Assembly: GCA_964534125.1 (NCBI GenBank)
Contig: CAZHOJ010000008.1
Coordinates: 62,001-126,000 of the forward strand
Direction: 5' to 3'
DNA length: 64,000 nt
Origin: 2-02-FULL-55-14 sp964534125
GTDB taxonomy: Bacteria > Bacteroidota > Ignavibacteria > UBA10030
The notes under the pieces are model-generated. The model ran no database searches, was not told the origin of the DNA, and worked only from the letters and a program-made list of their open reading frames with translations. Positions 8,880-18,088 of the stretch are shown here, in pieces; positions within the stretch are counted from its first letter, which is position 1; each line of letters starts with the position of its first letter. The position numbers and the translations under genes were made by a program.

Positions 8880-8912
8880 TTGACATTCCCCCCAAAAACC
8901 GCGTACTTTTTG
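8880..8912 (+). promoter_or_regulatory. Candidate promoter of the WD40-caspase unit
   Basis: TTGACA (8880-8885), 18 bp, TACTTT (8904-8909). Read the other way it is TTG-N21-TACTTTTTG, the same layout as the promoter at 26184. It is followed by an untranslated leader of about 115 nt. Confidence 0.5.
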
Positions 8913-8921
8913 CATGATTAC

Positions 8922-8952
8922 GAAGGGCGTGTGACACAGGTCTCACGCCTTC
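8922..8952 (+). other. Hairpin in the leader of the WD40-caspase gene
   Basis: GAAGGGCGTGTGAC pairs with GTCTCACGCCTTC (13-bp stem with few mismatches) and is followed by TGTTTCTT. It lies between the predicted promoter and the start at 9035. It could attenuate transcription or stabilise the RNA; it could also terminate weakly. Confidence 0.35.
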
Positions 8953-9034
8953 TGTTTCTTGACCCACCATACTGTCCATCGCCGGGGTATCTGTGTATGT
9001 CTGATACCAGACCGCTTCGGTGAGAGGAACTATC

Positions 9035-11428
9035 ATGAGATCCATCCGCACGTTATTCATCGTCACGCTGGCCTTCGCATCATCCGCTCCTGCACAGAAA
9101 GCATATCCCGAACGTGAAGCGACCGTCCAGGCCGGACAGAGCGCTATCGTCGCATCTTCTCTCAATGTGACGTCCGGATCGTACATTGTCAATGCTGCCG
9201 ACCGCACGCTCCGCGTGCTGGACGCCAGGACCTTCGCCGAGAAGATGCAGATCCCGATGAGCGGCACCGTCCGCGTGACCGCCTTTGCGTTCACGAAGTC
9301 CGGACAGAAGGTCATCGTCGGCCGCTCCGACGGCACTGTGACCAGCTTCGGCATGCCGTCTGCAACGCCCGGGGTCGTGCTCTCGCCGCACAAGCTTTCG
9401 ATCGTCGCTCTGGCGGCACAGGATGAGAACCTTGCTTACACGCTCGGCATGGACAAGTCGCTGACGATTTCAGATATCCTCACCGGCGCTGTGCTCGGCA
9501 CGCTCCCACTCGAGCCGAAGGAGCCGACGCGGGTCAACGTCCATCCGGACGGCAGACGGTTCGTTGTCACCTTTGCGGACGGGTCGGCGCAGATGTACAC
9601 CCTCGCAGGACTCCGGCCTGCATTCGCCTTCTCCGGCAGCACCTCCCGCATCACAGCGGCCCGCTTCTCCCCCGACGGCAAAGTGTTCGCCGCCGGGACG
9701 TTCGACGGGAAGGTGCGCACCTGGAGCGCCGACGACGGCAAACCCCTGGCAGAGGCACAGGCACACTCATCCTCCGTAACGGGCATTGCCCTCAGCAAGT
9801 CGGGCACGTGGTTCGTCAGCGTCTCGTCGGACAGCACCATGCGCATCGCCGGCGGTTCGACCCTCGCCGAGGCAGCCACATTGACGGCAGAGAGCCTGGT
9901 CTGGACCCAGGTCGTCTTCGATCCGGAAGACCGACTGATTGCCGCAACGACCACAGGGTCGATCGAAACGTGGATCATCAAGGACACGCCGCCTGACACG
10001 GAACCGCCCGTGATCGTCGTCGAAGAACCTGAGCAGCGCGGCGGCATCCCGCTCCGCCTCTTCGCGCGTCAGATCAACCTGCAGGCGGTCGTCTGGGACA
10101 ACCTCGAGGTTGCCAGCGTCACCCTCAACGGCAAGCCCGTCACCCTGACACCTCTTCGGTCCACCGATACGGTCCGTGTCCCGACCGGCGCCGCGTCAGG
10201 CCGCTTTGCCATGACGCTCAAACTCGACAGCATCGGCCGGAACACCTTTACGATCACCGCGACAGACGGACTGGGACTCACGTCGCAGAGGACCTTCTGG
10301 GTGGACCGGCTCTCATCGTCGGAGGCACTGGAGATCCTGGCGCCGGAGATCAAAGAGGACCTCGATGTCGTCTCCATCCCTCTGCAGTTCCGTGCCTGGT
10401 TCGAGGTGAAGTCCGTCTCTGTCTCCGTCAACCTCAGCCCCATCATCCGGAACAAACAGATCCGGGACAAGATGCCCGGCGATGTCATCACGGAAGAGAT
10501 ACCGCTTGTCGTTGGGTACAATCAGGTGCAGCTTGAGGTGAACGGGACCCGCGGCGAACAGATCACGCGCACCATCGGGCTGTCGCGCAAATACACCGCT
10601 ACCGTCGTCCAGGCACCATCCAAACCGGTCGAACGCAAGACCGGAGGCGGGCCGCAGCGCTGGGCTGTGGTCGTCGGCGTGTCGGACTATGCGAATCCCG
10701 GCATTCCGTCGCTCACCTACGCCGATAAGGATGCGGAGGCATACGCGAACTTCCTGCGCACACCGCAGGGAGGCGGCTACGACAACGACCATATGCGCGT
10801 CCTGCTGAATGACAAGGCGACCTTCTCGAACATCCGTGATGCGCTGATGGACTTCCTCGGGAACGCCATCGACATTGACCTCGTGATGATCTACTTCGCA
10901 GGGCACGGAGCACCGGACCCGGGACGTCCGCAGAACCTGTACCTGCTTGCGCACGACACCGATCCGAACAAACTGAGCACCACGGCCTTCCCGATGTGGC
11001 AGATGCAGGACGTCCTGTCGCGCTACATCAGCTCGAAGCGGATCGTGGTCTTCTCGGATGCCTGCCATTCCGGCGGCATCAGCGTCGATTTCGCAACGCG
11101 GGGAGTGGGCGTCACGGACCAGAACCTGGTGAACCAGTACCTGGCGGACCTCTCCCGGTCCAAAGAGGGAACGGTCGTCTTCACGGCCAGCGCTGCGGGT
11201 GAAGTGTCGCAGGAGTTCCCGGAGCTCGGTCATGGCGTGTTCACATATTTCCTGCTCGACGGGCTCCGCGGCAAAGCGGATTACAACAACGATTACACCA
11301 TCACCATCAACGAAGCGATGCAGTACACAGAAGAGAACGTGAAACGGAAGACCCGGGGCGCGCAGAACCCGACCCGGAGTCAGACGTCCTATGACAAAGA
11401 ACTGACCGTATCTATCATTCCTCATTGA
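9035..11428 (+). CDS. Secreted WD40 beta-propeller / caspase-family (C14) protease
   Basis: 797 aa. A signal peptide (to about residue 24, ending SAPAQ) is followed by WD40-type repeats (about 30-325) and an Ig-like or linker region (about 340-520). A caspase-fold domain follows (about 540-797), with catalytic H624 in FAGHGAPDP and C677 in SDACHSGG. The protease is probably active, since both residues are kept. The start at 9035 has GAGGAA upstream. It is followed after 10 bp by a DUF4384-like gene and then by a cyclase; caspase plus DUF4384 is a recurring pair in bacteria. The predicted site is periplasm or cell surface. The substrate is unknown. Confidence 0.88.
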   Translation: MRSIRTLFIVTLAFASSAPAQKAYPEREATVQAGQSAIVASSLNVTSGSYIVNAADRTLRVLDARTFAEKMQIPMSGTVRVTAFAFTKSGQKVIVGRSDGTVTSFGMPSATPGVVLSPHKLSIVALAAQDENLAYTLGMDKSLTISDILTGAVLGTLPLEPKEPTRVNVHPDGRRFVVTFADGSAQMYTLAGLRPAFAFSGSTSRITAARFSPDGKVFAAGTFDGKVRTWSADDGKPLAEAQAHSSSVTGIALSKSGTWFVSVSSDSTMRIAGGSTLAEAATLTAESLVWTQVVFDPEDRLIAATTTGSIETWIIKDTPPDTEPPVIVVEEPEQRGGIPLRLFARQINLQAVVWDNLEVASVTLNGKPVTLTPLRSTDTVRVPTGAASGRFAMTLKLDSIGRNTFTITATDGLGLTSQRTFWVDRLSSSEALEILAPEIKEDLDVVSIPLQFRAWFEVKSVSVSVNLSPIIRNKQIRDKMPGDVITEEIPLVVGYNQVQLEVNGTRGEQITRTIGLSRKYTATVVQAPSKPVERKTGGGPQRWAVVVGVSDYANPGIPSLTYADKDAEAYANFLRTPQGGGYDNDHMRVLLNDKATFSNIRDALMDFLGNAIDIDLVMIYFAGHGAPDPGRPQNLYLLAHDTDPNKLSTTAFPMWQMQDVLSRYISSKRIVVFSDACHSGGISVDFATRGVGVTDQNLVNQYLADLSRSKEGTVVFTASAAGEVSQEFPELGHGVFTYFLLDGLRGKADYNNDYTITINEAMQYTEENVKRKTRGAQNPTRSQTSYDKELTVSIIPH

Positions 11429-11438
11429 CGGAGCCATC

Positions 11439-12101
11439 ATGAAACGACTTGCCACTCTCGTGCTCAGCCTGTCGCTGGCAGTACTGACAGCAGGAGCACA
11501 ATCGGACGAGAATATTGCCTTCCAGTGGGCCTTCGGCGCCGTTACCGGCGAGAAGCAGGAGTTCGTCTCCATCACGCGTGACACGACCCTGCGCACCGGC
11601 GATGACATCAAGATGCTGGTCAACCTCCAGCGCAACTGCTACGTGTACGTCATCCATTCCGGTCCGTCCGACGACATCACGCTCCTCTTCCCCTACTCGC
11701 TGGACCAGTTCGACAAAGACTATGCGGTCAATAAGAACTACTACATCCCCATCGGCCGGCGCTGGATCACGTTCGACAAAACGACGGGCAAGGAGAAGTT
11801 CTACCTGCTCGCCGCAAACGAGCGCCTGACCGATCTGGAGCGCCTCATTGCCTCCTACGAGAAAGGCGACGCAGCCAAGAAGGAGACCGTGTCGAAGCAG
11901 ATCGCCTCGGAGATCAGGAACGTGAAGCGCCGGTTCCGGAACTTCACGACGCTCGCCGAGAAGCCCGTGACCATCGGAGGTAACATCCGCGGCGTGGGCG
12001 AGGAAGAGGTGACCGAACGACGCCCGGATGTGGCGAACATCGCGACCCTCATCTCCGCGTCGAACTTCTACGGGAAGACGATCACCATTGACCACCGGTA
12101 A
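11439..12101 (+). CDS. DUF4384-like secreted protein
   Basis: 220 aa with a signal peptide (MKRLATLVLSLSLAVLTAGAQ, written in two parts: MKRLATLVLSL and SLAVLTAGAQ). The middle part, LRTGDDIKMLVNLQRNCYVYV followed by TLLFP and YYIPI, matches the DUF4384 pattern (a beta-rich module often fused or adjacent to caspase-like or kinase sensor proteins). The function is unknown; it may present or sense ligands for the neighbouring protease. It overlaps the next gene by about 14 nt if that gene starts at TTG 12088. Confidence 0.7.
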   Translation: MKRLATLVLSLSLAVLTAGAQSDENIAFQWAFGAVTGEKQEFVSITRDTTLRTGDDIKMLVNLQRNCYVYVIHSGPSDDITLLFPYSLDQFDKDYAVNKNYYIPIGRRWITFDKTTGKEKFYLLAANERLTDLERLIASYEKGDAAKKETVSKQIASEIRNVKRRFRNFTTLAEKPVTIGGNIRGVGEEEVTERRPDVANIATLISASNFYGKTITIDHR

Positions 12102-14070
12102 TGCAAAGACGCTTGGAGCGATAGCCACGCTTGCCGTTGGAGCGTGGCTTGTCGCCCATGCGCTCACACTCCTCTTCCCGAACGTCTTCGTCCCCTGGAA
12201 CGCCCAGGCCATCGACCGCCTGTTCCAGTACCGCACGGATTCCGAGACGTTCCGCCCCGCGTACGACAGCACCGTCATCCACATCGACCTGAACAACTAC
12301 AGCGTCGATATGATCGGCACGTACTTCCCCTCCCGCGCAGTCCTCGGAGAGGTCGCCGATGCCATTGGTACGATGGGAACCGCAGCCCAGATCTGGGACT
12401 TCATCTTCCCGGATCCCTCGGAGCCGGATGAACGCCCGAAGGACGAGGAATTCATCCAAGGAACAGAGAACGCCGGGAACGTCTACTTCGGCTGTTCGTT
12501 TGTGCACCTCTATCCCGGTGAGGAAGAGGCGGAACGGGATATCCGGCCGGACCGTCTCGAATATCTCCAAGAGACCTCCTGGGACGTCGTCGTCGAGGGA
12601 GATGCCTCCTCGGTCGTTCGGGCGATCAATCCTGAGATCACCTTCCCGGAGCTGTCACGGGCCTCCAGAGGCAACGGTCATCTGAACCTCCGCATCGACC
12701 GCGATGGCGTGTTCCGCCGGGCGCCGTTGCTGTTCCGCTTCCGTGATGCATACTATCCGAGCATGCCGTTCCGTGCAGTGTGCGACTATCTCGGCATGAC
12801 CCCTGACAGGATCAACGTCCGCCCGGGTGAATCGGTCACGCTCAAGGATGCGCAGCGGCCGGGGCAGGAACCAGCTGACATCGTGATACCGGTGAACGAA
12901 CAGCTGGAGATGACGATCAACTACGTCGGTCCGTGGGACCGGATGAAGCACATCTCTTTCTATGATGTATTTCAGTGGATCGGGTCGAGCGACGATCTGG
13001 AGTTCCTTGCCGAAGAGCAGCATACCGACGGAACGCTCGCAGTGGTGTCGCAGGTGACCACAGGAGCCTCGGATGTGGGTCCTGTGCCGACTGACAACGA
13101 TTTTCCGCTCAGCGGCGTGCATGCGAACGTGATGCACACCATCCTTACCGGGCAGTTCGTGTACGAGTGGGGATTCGGCAGGATGCTCATCGTCGAGCTG
13201 ATCCTGATCGGCCTTATGGTGCTCATTGGCTCGTCTCTTTCGTCCCGATGGTTGTGGGTCGCCGTGCTTGTACTGCTCGTCAGTTACTATCTGATCGCCT
13301 CGCTTGCGTTCCTCGCGGGCAACATCATCCTCTCCATCGTCACGCCGATGATGATGATGGTCATCGGCTTCACGGGAATTTCGGCGTACAGGTACATCAA
13401 TGAGGAGAAAGCCAAGGAAGTGCTGAAGCGGTCGTTCGAGGCCTACTTCCCTCCATCCGTCGTGCGGCGCATCATGGCAAATCCTGCACTGATCACTGTC
13501 GGCGGCCAGAAGAAGGAGCTCACCATCCTCTTCTCCGACATCAAAAGCTTCACCCACCAGTCATCGGCCCTTCCGGCCGATATCATTCAGAGGTTCCTCA
13601 ATGAGTACTTCGAGGCGATGGTGGACATCGTGTTCAAGTACGAAGGGACGGTGGACAAGTTCATCGGTGACGGGCTGATGGTGTTCTTCGGCGACCCGGA
13701 ACCGCAGGAGGACCATGCCCTTCGCTGCGTCAAAGCGGCCATCGAGATGCAGAAGAAATGCCGCCTGATGAAGGTGGAGTGGGAGAAGAAGGGTCTCATC
13801 CAGCTGAAGATCAGGGTCGGCATCAACACCGGACATGTCGTTGTCGGGAACATGGGCTCGGCACGCCGCCTCTCATACACCGTCCTCGGCGCCCCGGTGA
13901 ACATGGCCCAGCGGCTCGAGTCCAATGCACCCGTCGAAGGGATCATGATCTCCCAACGCACGTGGGAGCTCGTGAAGGACCACGTGAAGACCCGTCCCCT
14001 CCCCCCTATCCAGCCGAAGGGGATCGACGAACCCGTGCCGGTCCACGAGGTCCTCGTCGACGAAGCGTAG
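12088..14070 (+). CDS. CHASE2-domain adenylate/guanylate cyclase
   Basis: About 660 aa. An N-terminal membrane helix (LGAIATLAVGAWLVAHALTL) is followed by an extracytoplasmic CHASE2 sensor (about 40-340) and two or three membrane helices (about 365-435). The class III cyclase domain (about 470-660) has the metal motif LFSDIKSFT, FIGDGLMVFFGDPEP and VGINTGHVVVGNMGS. The frame is open to an ATG at 12028 inside the upstream gene. TTG at 12088 is preferred, because it leaves a short cytoplasmic N-terminus before the first helix. Together with the upstream genes it forms an envelope sensing and signalling unit that would make cAMP or cGMP. Confidence 0.88.
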   Translation: MTTGNAKTLGAIATLAVGAWLVAHALTLLFPNVFVPWNAQAIDRLFQYRTDSETFRPAYDSTVIHIDLNNYSVDMIGTYFPSRAVLGEVADAIGTMGTAAQIWDFIFPDPSEPDERPKDEEFIQGTENAGNVYFGCSFVHLYPGEEEAERDIRPDRLEYLQETSWDVVVEGDASSVVRAINPEITFPELSRASRGNGHLNLRIDRDGVFRRAPLLFRFRDAYYPSMPFRAVCDYLGMTPDRINVRPGESVTLKDAQRPGQEPADIVIPVNEQLEMTINYVGPWDRMKHISFYDVFQWIGSSDDLEFLAEEQHTDGTLAVVSQVTTGASDVGPVPTDNDFPLSGVHANVMHTILTGQFVYEWGFGRMLIVELILIGLMVLIGSSLSSRWLWVAVLVLLVSYYLIASLAFLAGNIILSIVTPMMMMVIGFTGISAYRYINEEKAKEVLKRSFEAYFPPSVVRRIMANPALITVGGQKKELTILFSDIKSFTHQSSALPADIIQRFLNEYFEAMVDIVFKYEGTVDKFIGDGLMVFFGDPEPQEDHALRCVKAAIEMQKKCRLMKVEWEKKGLIQLKIRVGINTGHVVVGNMGSARRLSYTVLGAPVNMAQRLESNAPVEGIMISQRTWELVKDHVKTRPLPPIQPKGIDEPVPVHEVLVDEA

Positions 14071-14076
14071 CACGTC

Positions 14077-14961
14077 GTGGACCGCTCCCTTCTCACTCCC
14101 GAACGGACAAACTGGACACCCGAGGCTGCACAGGCCTGGTGCCTTGCCCTCGCCCGCGCGCATTACGAGAATTTCCCCGCAGCGTCGCTGTTCATCCCCA
14201 GACACCTGCGTCCTCATGTGGCCGCCGTCTATGCCTTCGCCCGCATCGCCGACGACATTGCCGATGAGCCGGGCATGGAGCGGAGCGAGCGGCTCGCCTA
14301 CCTCGAGGCCTGGCGCAAAGAGCTCGAACAGATTATCGAAGGGGACTCCGCGGGTCATCCGGCCTTCATTGCTCTCCGGGAAACACTGCAGGTCCATCGC
14401 CTTCCCCCCGAGCTCCTGCGCGATCTGCTGTCAGCATTCCATCAGGACGTTGTGAAGAACCGGTATGAGACCTTTGACGAGGTCCGTGACTATTGTCGCC
14501 GTTCTGCAGATCCCGTCGGACGCATCATGCTTCGCCTGTTCGGACATAATGATCCGGAGCTGGACAGGCTTTCCGATGCGATCTGCACCGCCCTGCAGCT
14601 GACGAACTTCTGGCAGGACTTTGCGCAGGACCTTGCCCGCGACCGGATCTATCTGCCGCTCGAGGACCTCGACCGGTTCGGCATCCCGCGAACGCCGGAA
14701 GGAATGACTGCCGATGAGGGAAAGCTCAGGGAGGTCATCGACTTCCAGGTCCAGCGTACGCGAAGCCTGTTCCACGAAGGAAAAACCCTGCCAAATCATC
14801 TGCAATCACGGTTTTCCCTGCAGATCCGGCTTACCTGGCACGGAGGCATGAGAGTGTTGGATAAAATCGAGAGGACTGGTTATAATGTACTTCACACCAG
14901 ACCACGGCTGATGGGTATCGATGCCGCGGTCATCGGCTACCGGGCATTGACGCACGCATGA
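14077..14961 (+). CDS. hpnC: Squalene synthase HpnC
   Basis: Trans-isoprenyl diphosphate synthase family (phytoene/squalene synthase type), 294 aa. In the HpnCDE route HpnC converts presqualene diphosphate to hydroxysqualene. Two Asp-rich motifs are visible: ARIADDIADE (first) and NFWQDFAQDLARDRIYLP (second). The GTG start is 7 bp after the cyclase stop, so it may belong to the same transcript. It overlaps hpnD by ATGA. Confidence 0.92.
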   Translation: MDRSLLTPERTNWTPEAAQAWCLALARAHYENFPAASLFIPRHLRPHVAAVYAFARIADDIADEPGMERSERLAYLEAWRKELEQIIEGDSAGHPAFIALRETLQVHRLPPELLRDLLSAFHQDVVKNRYETFDEVRDYCRRSADPVGRIMLRLFGHNDPELDRLSDAICTALQLTNFWQDFAQDLARDRIYLPLEDLDRFGIPRTPEGMTADEGKLREVIDFQVQRTRSLFHEGKTLPNHLQSRFSLQIRLTWHGGMRVLDKIERTGYNVLHTRPRLMGIDAAVIGYRALTHA

Positions 14962-15848
14962 GCACACACGCTCTCGATATCGACACCATCGACACCTCCG
15001 CGAACAGGCAGAGCAACTTCTATCTGTCGTTCCTGACACTGCCGCCTCCCAAGCGCGAGGCGATAGAGACCATTTACTCGTTCTGCCGCGTCGCGGACGA
15101 CATCGTCGATGAGAACGGAGACGTGGGCGAGAAGCGGGCGAAGCTGCATCAATGGACGGAAGAACTCCAGCGCTCGCTGACCGGCGATTCGCGATACTCC
15201 ATCCTGAACCGCACCAGCCGAATCGTGAGGCGGTTCAACATCCCCGTCTATCATTTGTACGACCTGCTCGAGGGGATGGAGATGGACCTGACCCGGAACC
15301 GGTACGAGACGTTCGAGGAGCTCAGGACGTACTGCTACCGGGCGGCATCCACCGTAGGCCTGATGTGCGCAGAGATCTTCGGCTACCATCACGTCAGGAC
15401 CAAACAGTACGCCATCTACCTCGGCATCGCCCTGCAAATGACGAACATCCTTCGCGACATCAAGCAGGACGCGAAGCGCGGACGGATCTACATCCCCCTG
15501 GAAGACCTCCGCCGGTTCAACCTTACGGAAGAGGACATCCTGAACAATGTGTACGACGAGCGCTTCCGCGAGCTGATGCGGTTCGAGGTGGCACGGACAC
15601 GCGAGTACTACCGCAAGGCCAAGCAGGCGCTTGCAGAGGATGACAAACCGCTGTTCACTGCCGCGCGGATCATGGGAAACATCTACTATCTCCTCCTCCG
15701 TCGCATCGAGCGGGTGAACTACGATGTCTATTCCAAGCGCATACGGCTGAGCACCGCTCTCAAATTTGCGATTGTCATGATGCTCCGGCTCCGGAGTTCC
15801 TTCCCGAGAGGCTTCCACAAGTACGTCCGCACAGAGCTGCCTGCGTAG
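14958..15848 (+). CDS. hpnD: Presqualene diphosphate synthase HpnD
   Basis: Joins two farnesyl diphosphates into presqualene diphosphate. 296 aa. The Asp-rich motifs are FCRVADDIVDE and NILRDIKQDAKRGRIYIP. RRIERVNYDVYSKR near the C-terminus is typical of HpnD. It is translationally coupled to hpnC. Confidence 0.93.
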   Translation: MSTHALDIDTIDTSANRQSNFYLSFLTLPPPKREAIETIYSFCRVADDIVDENGDVGEKRAKLHQWTEELQRSLTGDSRYSILNRTSRIVRRFNIPVYHLYDLLEGMEMDLTRNRYETFEELRTYCYRAASTVGLMCAEIFGYHHVRTKQYAIYLGIALQMTNILRDIKQDAKRGRIYIPLEDLRRFNLTEEDILNNVYDERFRELMRFEVARTREYYRKAKQALAEDDKPLFTAARIMGNIYYLLLRRIERVNYDVYSKRIRLSTALKFAIVMMLRLRSSFPRGFHKYVRTELPA

Positions 15849-15922
15849 CCGGTCTTCGTGAGCCCTGGAAGGACCGGTCTCCTTCCCCTCGTGTTTCCCC
15901 AATTCTCCTTATTATCCCTTTC

Positions 15923-17263
15923 ATGAACACCTACGATACCATCATCATCGGCGGCGGTGTGGCCGGCCTGTCTGCGGCTGTCAGGCTCGCGTCACAGAAC
16001 CGGCGAGTTCTGCTTCTCGAGCGGCGGCAGCATCTCGGAGGACGGACATACTCCTTCCGGGACGAGAAGACCGGCGACGTTGTCGACAACGGCCAGCATC
16101 TGATGATGGGATGCTATCGCGAGACGATGGCGTACCTTCGGACCATCGGCTCCGCTGAGCTGGTCTCGCTCCAGCCCCGGTTACACATTCCGTTCGCCGA
16201 TGTCATCACCGGCAACCGCGCTATCCTGCGATCCGGCATGCTCCCCGCACCGCTTCATGTCTTCAGCGGCCTGCTTCGACTTTCATCGATCCCCCTGAAG
16301 GACCGCCTCCTGCTCTCGCGGGTCGGCGTAGAGCTCCTCTGGCGCGCGCCATGGAAGGAATATGCTCTCAGCGAGATGACGGTCGACTACTGGCTTTCAG
16401 GACTCGGACAATCAGAGATCGCGCGGAAACATCTGTGGGACGTCATAGCCATCGGAAGCCTGAATGACAATCCCGGCCTCGTGTCGGCTTTGCCCTTCTT
16501 CCGCGTGCTTCGCGCTGCGTTCCTGGGCAAGCGCTCGAATGCGTTTCTTCTCATCCCGAATGCCGGCCTTTCTGAGGTCTTCGCACACCCGGCAAAGGCC
16601 TACATCGAGTCGCGGGGAGGCAAGGTGCGCCTCGGCACTGCTGTCGATAGCATCAGCATCTCAAGCAGGGCAGTGAAAGGGGTGGTGCTCTCTTCCAGTG
16701 AAGAGGTCACAGCTGGTGCTGTGGTCGTTGCGGTCCCGCACTATGCGGCAGCCGATATCCTTCCTGGAAAGGAGATGACACAGCCCCTCACGGAGCTCGA
16801 GACCTCTCCCATCATCACCATCAATCTCTGGTTTGACCGGGAGGTCATGAGAGAACCTCTGATCGCGCTGCTGAACGGACGCGTGCAGTGGGTGTTCAAC
16901 CGCTCAATGCTCGTCGGATCCTCGGGGGCAGGGCAATGTCTTTCGTGTATCATCAGCGGCGCGCGCTATCATGTCGACCGGGAAAAATCCGAGCTCATCG
17001 CGCAGGCGATCGAGGACCTCTCGGCCGTGCTGCCAGGTATCGAGGAAGCTTCCATCGTGCATGCTCTCGTGCTCAAGGAGGTCCGGGCAACGTTCTCACC
17101 GCGGCCCGGGTCTGATGCCTTGCGGCCCGACACCGCGACGCCCTATGCCAACCTGTTCCTCGCTGGCGACTGGACAAAGACGGGACTGCCGGCAACGATA
17201 GAGGGAGCCATCCTGAGCGGCCACAAGGCCGCCGACGCCATTCTGCATGGATCCGGCACATGA
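15923..17263 (+). CDS. hpnE: Hydroxysqualene dehydroxylase HpnE
   Basis: FAD-dependent amine-oxidase-fold enzyme, 446 aa, that reduces hydroxysqualene to squalene. The N-terminal dinucleotide fold IIIGGGVAGLSAAVRLA and GGRTYSF are clear. The C-terminal FAD segment is NLFLAGDWTKTGLPATIEGAILSG. It completes the HpnCDE set. No squalene-hopene cyclase lies in the window, so the end product (hopanoids, squalene itself or sterol-like lipids) is not shown. It lies 74 bp after hpnD. Confidence 0.93.
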   Translation: MNTYDTIIIGGGVAGLSAAVRLASQNRRVLLLERRQHLGGRTYSFRDEKTGDVVDNGQHLMMGCYRETMAYLRTIGSAELVSLQPRLHIPFADVITGNRAILRSGMLPAPLHVFSGLLRLSSIPLKDRLLLSRVGVELLWRAPWKEYALSEMTVDYWLSGLGQSEIARKHLWDVIAIGSLNDNPGLVSALPFFRVLRAAFLGKRSNAFLLIPNAGLSEVFAHPAKAYIESRGGKVRLGTAVDSISISSRAVKGVVLSSSEEVTAGAVVVAVPHYAAADILPGKEMTQPLTELETSPIITINLWFDREVMREPLIALLNGRVQWVFNRSMLVGSSGAGQCLSCIISGARYHVDREKSELIAQAIEDLSAVLPGIEEASIVHALVLKEVRATFSPRPGSDALRPDTATPYANLFLAGDWTKTGLPATIEGAILSGHKAADAILHGSGT

Positions 17264-17317
17264 CAAACGCCACCACAGATCGTTTCAATTATTTCCATCC
17301 GTTTTCCCGAGCCGTCT

Positions 17318-17393
17318 GTTGCGCGGAACAACAATATTCACTCTCAACACGTTGCGTTCGCCGCTCTCGTTGCGTCCGTTGCGCGAAACAACG
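17318..17393. repeat. 9-bp-period repeat between hpnE and the HIT gene
   Basis: From 17351 the sequence reads GTTGCGTTC, GCCGCTCTC, GTTGCGTCC, GTTGCGCGA, a period of 9. A related GTTGCGCGGAACAAC lies at 17318. It belongs to the same family as 18171-18282. Confidence 0.6.
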
Positions 17394-17452
17394 GGTGACT
17401 CACAACATATATCTTCCCGCCGCGAGAACTGCTATCACGATTGGACCCTGAC

Positions 17453-17947
17453 ATGAAACGACTCTTCTCCCCCTGGCGCTCAGCATACATTGCATCTTTC
17501 CGGCACGAGACGGCGGACAACGCCTGCCTCTTCTGCTCGGCCGCAGCGTCGAAACAGGACGGCAAGCACCTCGTCCTGCTCCGGCGCGATACGTGTTTCG
17601 TTATCATGAACCTGTATCCGTACAACAACGGCCACTGCATGGTCGTCCCATACCGGCACACGCCGTGGCTCAAGGAACTGTCCAGGACGGAGAATGCGGA
17701 GATCATGGAAACGACCTCGCTCGTCATGGAGGCCCTGAACGAGGTGATGAATCCGCATGGATATAATCTTGGGGCGAATCTTGGCAGAGCTGCGGGAGCG
17801 GGCATTGACCAGCACATCCACTTTCATATCGTCCCGCGCTGGAACGGCGATACGAACTTCATGCCGACCCTGGCCGACGTCAAACTGGTGTCGGAGGACC
17901 TGAGGACATCGTACAGGAAGCTGAAGAGGATCCTGGGGAAACGCTGA
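17453..17947 (+). CDS. HIT-family hydrolase (Ap4A/nucleotide phosphorylase-like)
   Basis: 164 aa. The histidine triad is seen as HIHFHIVP, and N-terminal FCSAA is the CxxC-like zinc half of the zinc-binding HIT subfamily. NLYPYNNGHCMVVPYRH is the conserved substrate region. Such enzymes split dinucleoside polyphosphates or nucleoside phosphoramidates. ATG at 17453 is preferred over TTG at 17441. Its TGA stop is the first three bases of the repeat element 17945-18088. Confidence 0.88.
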   Translation: MKRLFSPWRSAYIASFRHETADNACLFCSAAASKQDGKHLVLLRRDTCFVIMNLYPYNNGHCMVVPYRHTPWLKELSRTENAEIMETTSLVMEALNEVMNPHGYNLGANLGRAAGAGIDQHIHFHIVPRWNGDTNFMPTLADVKLVSEDLRTSYRKLKRILGKR

Positions 17948-18088
17948 ATGCTAAACTGTGAAATGCTAAACATGGATGAAATCCGAAATATGAATCATGA
18001 AAGAGATCAGATCCGACACCTTCACATTTTAGACATTTTGATACTCGTCCTTGTTTAGCATTTCGATTCCTGGTGTTTAGCATTTTTT
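17945..18088. repeat. Heptamer hairpin element, AATGCTA family, copy A
   Basis: The left arm (17945-17979) is built from AATGCTA-type units and the right arm (18044-18088) is its imperfect inverted copy. The loop is about 65 bp and partly palindromic itself. A second copy with the same arms lies at 20769-20919, on the other side of the S9 peptidase gene. Confidence 0.8.

Noticed and set aside
10313..11635. A 440-codon minus-strand frame over the caspase gene
   Set aside because: Shadow of the caspase domain coding strand, with no recognisable features.
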